This document shows positions 4,839 to 5,322 of a stretch of DNA of 5,322 nt, one piece after another. Position 1 is the first letter of the stretch. The number at the start of each line of letters is the position of its first letter. Source of the DNA: Clostridia bacterium (lineage in GTDB: Bacteria; Bacillota_A; Clostridia; Oscillospirales; CAG-272). The stretch covers positions 1-5,322 of the forward strand of contig JAFUQY010000302.1 of assembly GCA_017472105.1 (NCBI GenBank), read 5' to 3'. The notes below the pieces were generated by a model, which was given only the letters and a program-made list of their open reading frames with translations, made no database searches and was not told where the DNA came from. Made by a program: the position numbers and the translations under genes.

Positions 4839-5162
4839 ATGACTGTTGCACAGCTTTGTGAAAAACTCTCCCTCAGAATCGTGACGGGGGACATCGCGAA
4901 GGAATTTGACGGCGTGTACTGCGGCGACCTTCTCAGCCGTGCCATGAGCCGTGTGAAATTCGACAATCTGTGGATTACCATTATGGCAAACACAAATGTG
5001 ATCGCGGTTGCCAGTCTGACCGAAGCGTCGGCTGTGATTCTGGCAGAAAACGTGGAGCTTCTTCCCGATGCACTGCTGGCTGCGATTGACAACGGCATCA
5101 CGGTTCTCTCTTCCGACAAATCCGCTTACGAGCTCTGCGTCATGATCCACGAACTGTCATGA
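4839..5162 (+). CDS. Stand-alone DRTGG-domain protein (copy 2)
   Basis: This soluble 107-residue protein consists of a single DRTGG-like domain. Residues about 23-33 (VYCGDLLSRAM) correspond to the SDMMSDVLAF region of the first copy, and the rest to its core: a hydrophobic strand (LWITIMANTNVIAVA, 40-54), a helix with ASAVILAENVEL (58-69) and the closing GITVLSSDKSAYELCVMIHEL (86-106). The literal DRTGG motif is absent, and it diverges strongly from the first copy, so the pair is not a recent duplication. The start is fixed by GGAGG 7 nt upstream of ATG 4839, 14 nt after the hydrogenase-like gene. Its stop overlaps the PHP gene's start (ATGA). The placement of two different DRTGG proteins on either side of the kinase and hydrogenase-like genes suggests a hetero-complex or two related sensing subunits (inference). 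Confidence 0.8.
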   Translation: MTVAQLCEKLSLRIVTGDIAKEFDGVYCGDLLSRAMSRVKFDNLWITIMANTNVIAVASLTEASAVILAENVELLPDALLAAIDNGITVLSSDKSAYELCVMIHELS

Positions 5163-5322
5163 CGAAGTACTTCTGCGATCTGCACATTCATTCCTGTCTT
5201 TCTCCCTGCGGCGACGACGAAATGACTCCCGCGAACATCGCCGGCATGGCGGTTGTCAACGGACTGAACATCGTTGCGCTGACCGACCACAATTCCTCGA
5301 AAAACTGTCCCGCCTTCTTCAA
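5159..5322 (+). CDS. PHP-domain metal-dependent hydrolase, N-terminal part (cut by right edge)
   Basis: Only 54 residues are visible. They carry the PHP (polymerase and histidinol phosphatase) signatures: DLHIHSCLSPCG with metal-binding H9 and H11, and LTDHN (41-45) with the D-H of motif II. The insert CGDDEMTP and the start DLHIHS match stand-alone PHP phosphoesterases rather than a DNA polymerase III alpha chain. Such proteins hydrolyse phosphoester or nucleotide substrates in a metal-dependent way; the substrate here is unknown. The ATG overlaps the second DRTGG stop as ATGA (5159-5162) with no clear Shine-Dalgarno, so expression probably depends on translational coupling. Association with the hydrogenase-like/DRTGG set hints at a nucleotide-signal turnover role (inference). 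Confidence 0.85.
   Translation, partial: MTKYFCDLHIHSCLSPCGDDEMTPANIAGMAVVNGLNIVALTDHNSSKNCPAFF

Noticed and set aside
3745..4851. Open frame of 368 codons on the minus strand
   Set aside because: It is the complement of the hydrogenase-like gene, whose motifs are unmistakable; the His/Val/Asp-rich translation is typical of an antisense shadow.
1..5322. CRISPR array, tRNA/rRNA gene or insertion sequence
   Set aside because: No regularly spaced repeats, no RNA gene signatures and no transposase or terminal inverted repeats were seen.

Overview
The window looks like a chromosomal segment of an anaerobic, Gram-positive member of the Clostridia (Oscillospirales-like). The grounds are strong GGAGG Shine-Dalgarno sites, moderately high GC genes, an AT-rich sigma-A-type promoter, and a set of oxygen-sensitive Fe-S and hydrogenase-type proteins. 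All supported genes are on the + strand. The species cannot be named from the sequence alone.

Bases 1-935 hold the C-terminal third of a P-type (P2-like) cation ATPase whose hinge signature and ion-site motif are both badly eroded. It ends in a non-coding gap (936-1200). That gap holds a probable stem-loop terminator, a good sigma-A promoter (TTGTAT, 17 bp, TATAAT) and an untranslated leader of about 100 nt with small direct repeats.

From 1201 to the right edge runs one co-directional, tightly packed gene set, probably one transcription unit: an Mrp/NBP35 Fe-S carrier ATPase; a NuoE/HndA-like 2Fe-2S thioredoxin-fold protein; a stand-alone DRTGG-domain protein; a small GHKL (RsbW-like) ATP-binding protein; a 442-residue [FeFe]-hydrogenase-like protein; a second DRTGG protein; and the start of a PHP-domain metal-dependent hydrolase. 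Spacing shrinks along the operon: 46 and 64 nt, then an 8-nt overlap, 60 nt, 14 nt, and finally a 4-nt ATGA overlap.

The most interesting element is the hydrogenase-like protein. It keeps all four cysteines expected to bind the H-cluster. However, the proton-relay cysteine of the TSCCP motif is alanine, and the other canonical residues (Met and Glu of MPCxxKxxE, Met of the L3 loop) are replaced. That pattern, with N-terminal 2x[4Fe-4S] and C-terminal FeS domains, fits the poorly understood putatively sensory group D [FeFe] hydrogenases (HydS). Its neighbours (DRTGG ligand-binding-type domains, a GHKL kinase fold, a PHP phosphoesterase) look like signalling parts rather than bioenergetic subunits. 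The inference is that the operon builds an H2/redox-sensing relay. An unusual pair of interlocking 8-bp stems sits directly in front of the hydrogenase-like gene's ribosome binding site.
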